Shown here: piece after piece, positions 59,087-64,000 of the stretch
Position numbering within the stretch: the first letter of the stretch is position 1
Layout: every line of letters begins with the position of its first letter
Assembly (NCBI RefSeq): GCF_030867095.1
Contig: NC_081828.1
Coordinates: 4,470,001-4,534,000, forward strand
From: Alligator mississippiensis
Lineage: Eukaryota > Chordata > Crocodylia > Alligatoridae
Direction: 5' to 3'
DNA: 64,000 nt
The notes under the pieces: generated by a model
Told to the model about the DNA's origin: nothing
Seen by the model: the letters and a program-made list of their open reading frames with translations, nothing else
The model's database searches: none
Position numbers and translations under genes: made by a program

Positions 59087-60959
59087 AGGGAAGAGCATGC
59101 ATCCATATATCCAATAATCCAAACATACTATACATTTTTCTTTAAATATTAGTAGCCATGATTGATGTAACCAAATGTATTAGATGCTGTTTGGTTAGAA
59201 TAGCTATATTATTTCATTAAGATGTTTAGATAATTTGTAGACCCAAAACATCTTCATCAGAGAAGAGCATAAACTAAGGTAAAGAACAAGCTGGACAGCG
59301 TTGAATGGGGAAGGAAAGGAGATCAATCTTCCCTTTTACTTTCCCAAGGATGTAAATCCCAGCTACACGACACCTTCACAGTCCACAAGAGATCCGGTTC
59401 AGTCCAATTCCAAAAGTTTCAGTGAAACCAAAAATTTGAACAAAACCAAGCCAGGGGCATTTATTAGATTATTAGAACCAGCCATCAATAAATATGGGGT
59501 ATAAACAGGAGGGAAATTTGGAGAACTCAGTACATTCAAGGAGACCTGCTGCCAGTCCACTTCTGTCTCCCCAGCCATTATAGGTAAGACTCTATGTTGT
59601 GCTGTCACGGGTATCTGCACAGACGTAAGGATAATGTTTGGTTTTGTGTTTTAAAGTGCAAGCAAATAAAAGGTCAGGCTATAGACTTGTCTGCCTCTTT
59701 TATCAGTAGCCAGCCCCCACAAGGTTACCTGTAATCTGAGTAGCAGAACACTATTGTCACATTAAATATGAAAACTATAAGACACTACCGACCATTCTCC
59801 AGGGAAAATGGAGATTGGCTGGGTAGAGGGAGGGGTGGTAAGGAAACGTTGCTATTTAATGTGGTCCCTCAGCCAGGCCTGCTCAGCGTGCACAGGATCG
59901 AATGTGTGTTTCTGCAAGCCGTGGAACAGCCCTACGTGCTCGAATGTTGCTCTGGAAACAGTTCAAAGAGGTTTCCTTGGCGTATGGGCTATGTCACTAA
60001 TCTAGAAAGGAGGTGCATTCTCTCTCAGCCAGGTTTGCTGCGGCAGAGCCTGTTTGCATTGCCACATTCATGCTGTTGCAAAGCTCGATGCACTTATCCT
60101 TTCTCTCCCGTACAGTCACTTTCTCTCCTCTATCTTTGACCTCCCCTATGCAATCATGCTCACAGTCCAATGATGGTCTGCTTTCCTCTGGGACTTTGTC
60201 TATGATAACAATTCACCTCTTCAAACAGGCGGCATCCTCAGCCACTTGGTGCCTCTGAGACCAGTGGTTTCTAAATCATGCCAACATTTACTAGTTCAAT
60301 TCTTAACGCTGCCATTTCCGCAGCACTTGCAGAGGTGCATGCCGCCAGGAGGCGAGCCCTGACTGGAGGATCGGGCAATTATTTCATAGGGATGGCCGAA
60401 CAGTTTAAAAAGCCGCTACTTCATGGAAGGATGCTATTTTACAGCTGAAGTCTCCAGTTTGCATCCACTGTGCATCACAGGAGAACATCGGCCATTATTT
60501 CTGAACCTTTGGACAGTTCTTGGGACCTCGAGAAAACATCTGGGAAGAGAGAAACTTTCTCTGCCCAAGTGTTTTTGCTGTAATGTGTCTCTCATTACTC
60601 ACTTCTTCCTCTCTGTTCATCTCCTGATTTAAAACAAAAAAAAGGGCTCACCCTCCAATTAGGGATTCAAACAACATTGGGCAATTTAAGTGCCCAGTCA
60701 CATAACAGGCACCTGATTTTGTCCAAATCAGGAGACTGCAACATTCAATAGGCAGAGAGTTATTTAGAACAAGCATCCATGCTTAAGGATAATGCGGCAG
60801 TCAGGGTTGCCTCTCAGATAACTCATTGACCATGATGAGCTATTTAAAATAAAGGGCTTAGGCTGCTCCTATTTCTCTGCTGAGACCGTAAGTCACGTGG
60901 AAACCCTTCAAAGAGATTCGTGTCATTTCAGTCTCCATGACTTGGATTTGTTGATGCAG
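59087..60959. other. Stretch without a recognised gene
   Basis: No coding sequence or classifiable repeat is seen. Confidence 0.45.
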
Positions 60960-61051
60960 ATGAAGTGATCAGAGAAAGGAAGGCGGCCCTCCGGGATGAG
61001 CCAGTACCGGATGTGGCCTTGAACTTTCTTGGTATTCTTCTGTAGGCTCAG
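60960..61051 (+). pseudogene. CYP4 exon-7 relic, downstream copy
   Basis: It reads DEVIRERKAALRDE, matching real exon 7 DKVIEERKKALKDG, then NFLGILL, a TAG stop, and AQ. It still has an acceptor (gatgcag) and a donor (gtaagc). It is 92 bases instead of 107, so five codons are missing. The in-frame stop shows it is dead. Confidence 0.85.
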
Positions 61052-61204
61052 GTAAGCATACCAAAGCCTCACGTGACCTATCAAAGCCAAGTTATGTGCA
61101 GTTCTGATAGTATCATTGTGAGAGACATTAGGGTTGTAGAAAGCGCCTTCCCTGTGGCCTTGTATTTCATTTCCTTTTGGAATTGGGTTCAGAGTAACTG
61201 GTCA

Positions 61205-61585
61205 GATCTGCCACGAGAGAAAAGAAGACCGAGGTGGGATTGAATATCATCCTTTAACTCCCTGCAGGGGGGCTGCAAAGAGAATGGAGCTGGGCTGTTC
61301 TCTGTGGGGGCAGATGACAGGACAAGGAGCAATGGGCTCAAGCTGCAGCAAGGGAAGTTGAGGTTGGATATTAGGGAAAACTCTCTCACAAGGAGGATAT
61401 TGAAGCACTGGGACAGGTTACCGAGAGGTTGTGGACTTTCCATCCTTGGAGGTTTTTAAGGCCCTGGTAGACCAAGCCTTGGCTGGAATGAGCTAGCTGG
61501 GCTGGTCCTGCTTAGAGCAGGGGGTTGGACAAGATGTGACCTCCTGAGGTCCCTTTCAACCCTCATTTTCTAGGATTCTCTAATT
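61205..61585 (+). mobile_element. CR1 3' fragment
   Basis: It carries the end of the CR1 reverse transcriptase in sense (gagaatggagctgggctgttctc, aggacaaggagcaatgggct) and the 3' UTR (agcagggggttggacaagatgtgacctcctgaggtccc). Confidence 0.85.
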
Positions 61586-62245
61586 TTCTAATATTGGAGA
61601 CCAGACTGTGGGCTGCTATATTTCTACAAGGGGTGGGGTCTACTTCACTTCAGCAGCTGCATGCTTGTCATGCACAGAGCTGCATCTCCTGAGCTAAAAA
61701 CACACAACTGCTTGCTTTTGGCTTGTTCAGCAATCACACGGCCATTACAGAGGCATGCTATTGTCCCAGCTCATTTGTGTGTTGCATATTCAGTTAAAAA
61801 AAAATAAATCAGCAGACTTTGTTGGAACAATCAATTATTTGGACAGCTCAGGAATGTCAGTATAGTTATTAGAGGTGGCTGGAAAATAGAAGTCCATGCC
61901 TTTGGGTTTGGTTTGGTTTTATTTTTTTATCCCATATAGTGGCCAATAAAACCTAAGAATTGCTTCCCAGAAGGGATTTCCCTTCCCCCCCCCCCCCCAA
62001 AAAAAATCTGTTTTGGAAGAACAAATACTGATTTTGTGTTTGTTTCTGCAGGTGGGCAGGTTGCCAGCTTGTATGGCTTGTGAGAAGGCAGGGGGAAAGC
62101 CAGCTGATAGAGCGCTGAGGGGTACAATAGAGCCAGAAGGGCTACTGAGGTCCTGGGAAGTCCTTGGACATGGTTGGGGAAATGAATTGGCAGAAAGGCT
62201 ATTAAGTTTCCATCTGAAGCTTCGAGGGAATCAGTATGTTCCTCC
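61586..62245. other. Stretch without a recognised gene
   Basis: It holds a C run then an A run at about 61986-62005. Nothing else is recognised. Confidence 0.5.
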
Positions 62246-62628
62246 TAGCTGCGTCTACATGTTCACAGTTACTGTGCAAATTACTGCACAATTGGGGCAC
62301 ACATCTACACTTGCACACCTGTTCTGTGCAGTAACTAGGTGACTTATGCCAACATGGGTGTAAATTTGCTACCTGCATAATGCATGTAGCAAATTTTTTC
62401 CTGATTAATTACTGCACAGTAAGGCATGTGTAGACACCTTACTGTGCAGTAACATTTAATGTGGACTGACTTGGGACTAAAGTTAGTCCCAAGTCAGTCC
62501 ACACACACAGGGTTACTGTGCAGTAATGCCTGCATGTGTAGATGCTGGCGTAAAAACTGATTACTGAGCAGTAATTTTCTGTGCAGTAGGTTAGTGTGCA
62601 GTTAATGCACATGTAGACACGCCCCCTA
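62246..62628. mobile_element. Palindromic MITE with a perfect central hairpin
   Basis: The outer ends are inverted (tgcgtctacatgt / acatgtagacacgc). Words such as actgcacagtaa recur in both directions. The segment 62461-62480 is the exact inverse of 62483-62502, with a 2-base spacer. Overall it is a non-autonomous DNA transposon. Flanks could not be matched confidently. Confidence 0.7.
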
Positions 62629-62904
62629 AGTATTTGGAGACCTTCAAGTTCAGCATTTCTGACCAGATCTAATCATGGTGCAAGGCTGGGCCATGTAACC
62701 GAAGCCCAGCCTTGTGAGGGAGCTCCCTTAGAATAGAAGAACCCTATGTTGGGGTGGAAGAAGTTGCCATGCAGAGCTCCCAAGGATAGAGGGGCACCAG
62801 ACCCACTGCCACGTCCCCTGCAACTATATAATCTCGCTACAGCATATTTTATGTAGCTTAATTGGCTGACTGGGAGATCAAGAATTCCATCAATGATAGT
62901 TTCA

Positions 62905-63800
62905 TAGTTTCATAGTTTGTAGGGTTGGAAGGGACCTGAGCAGATCATCAAGTCCGACCCCCTGCCATGGCAGGAAAGAGTACTGAGATCAAACGACCCC
63001 GACTAGGTGTTCGTCTAACCTCCTCTTAAAGACCCCCAAGGTAGGAGCCAGCACCACTTCTCTTGGAAGCTGGTTCCAGGTCCTAGCCGCCCTGACCGTG
63101 AAGTAGCGCCTCCTGATGTCTAGTCTGAATCTCCCCTCTGCCAGCTTGTGACCATTATTTCTTGTCATTCCTGGGAGTGCTCGCGGGAACAGGGACTCCC
63201 CCAGTGCCTGCTGGTCGCCCCTGACTAGTTTGTAAAAGGCCACCAGATCCCCCTCAGCCTTCTCTTGTGGAGGCTGAACAGGTTCAGGTCCCTCAGCCTC
63301 TCCTCGTAGGGCCTGCCCTGCTGCCCCCTGATCATGCGGGTGGCCTCCTCTGGACCCTCTCCACGCTGTCCACATCCCTCCTGAAGTGCGGCGCCCAGAA
63401 CTGGACGCAGTACTCCAGCTGCGGCCTGACCAGTGTCACATAGAGGGGGAGGATCACCTCCTTGGACCTGCTTGAGATGCATCTGTGGATGCATGACAAG
63501 GTGCAGTTGGCCTTCCCACACTGTCAGCCCATGTTCATTTTGGCATCAATAATGACCCCAAGATCCTTTTCTGCCTCTGCACTGACAAGAAGGGAGTTCC
63601 CCAGCCTGTAGGTCTGCTGCTGGTTCTTCCTCCCCAGGTGCAGCACCTTGCACTTGCCAGTGTTGAAACCCATCCTGTTCTCATCCGTCCACCCCTGTAA
63701 CCTGTCTAGGTCCAATTGCAGCCTATTCCTCCCTTCTAGCATGCCCACTTCCTCCCACACCTTAGTGTCATCTGTGAATTTGAACAGGGATGTGGAACTA
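62905..63800 (-). mobile_element. CR1 3' fragment
   Basis: The minus strand holds the reverse-transcriptase C-terminal region ([23 protein letters not shown] at about 63740-63670 onward, thumb, RRLDEHL end). The 3' UTR follows, with the catagtttcatagtttcata tail at 62905-62922. One or more frameshifts break it. It is truncated just upstream of the catalytic FADD. Confidence 0.88.
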
Positions 63801-64000
63801 AATGTAAAATCCCCACTGAGGAAATTGGCAGGTAGTGAATGTGGCAGGGAGATAACTAGAGATCAGGTTTTGGAGTTTTGACACTCCAAATACTGATATA
63901 TATTCTAAGAGACAAGAAGTTCAACAATCCCTACAGAATGGGGATGGTATCCTGGTCATCAGTGGCTCTGGGAAAGATTTCAGGGTCATAGTGACTTAAC

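Overview
This is vertebrate nuclear DNA, most likely from a reptile and probably a crocodilian. The evidence is one large intron-rich gene with canonical GT/AG splice sites, many CR1 retrotransposons at all stages of decay (one nearly full length), palindromic hAT-type elements, a Penelope-type fragment and no bacterial gene organisation. The species assignment is an inference from repeat content.

The only host protein-coding gene I can support is a cytochrome P450 of family 4, closest to CYP4B1. It lies on the + strand from 26404 to 51112. All 12 coding exons can be placed, and together they give one uninterrupted 508-residue frame. Exon lengths are 186, 142, 45, 128, 125, 152, 107, 191, 134, 65, 83 and 169 bases. 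The N-terminal anchor, proline hinge, I-helix with the heme-linking glutamate, ExxR motif, meander proline and heme-binding cysteine are all present. I predict a working membrane-bound fatty-acid/xenobiotic hydroxylase.

The gene sits among remains of tandem relatives. An exon-2 relic lies upstream (12529-12665). Exon-2 and exon-7 relics lie downstream (57998-58129 and 60960-61051). A second dead exon 7 lies inside intron 7 (about 42787-42885). Matching intron-1 blocks (11691-11850 with 31990-32120; 54765-55130 with 32343-32700) support duplication of a whole gene unit followed by decay.

The rest is mostly mobile DNA. 0-3 kb holds a 5'-truncated CR1 with an open 818-codon frame. 4.7-9.3 kb holds a nearly complete CR1 on the minus strand with both ORFs, each only lightly broken. 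13-16 kb holds two older CR1s, one split by a palindromic hAT element. 18-21.3 kb holds a CR1 split by a solo LTR with an exact 5-base target duplication. 23.5-24.5 kb and 29.8-31.6 kb hold two more LTR-like elements, each bounded by a 5-base direct repeat, one upstream of and one within the CYP4 gene. Introns carry further hAT foldback elements, CR1 fragments and microsatellites. 55-57.3 kb holds two CR1 pieces in an unexpected order with a Penelope-type reverse-transcriptase fragment between them. 58.9-64 kb holds two more palindromic elements and two CR1 copies. No RNA gene, CRISPR array or novel multi-gene system was found.
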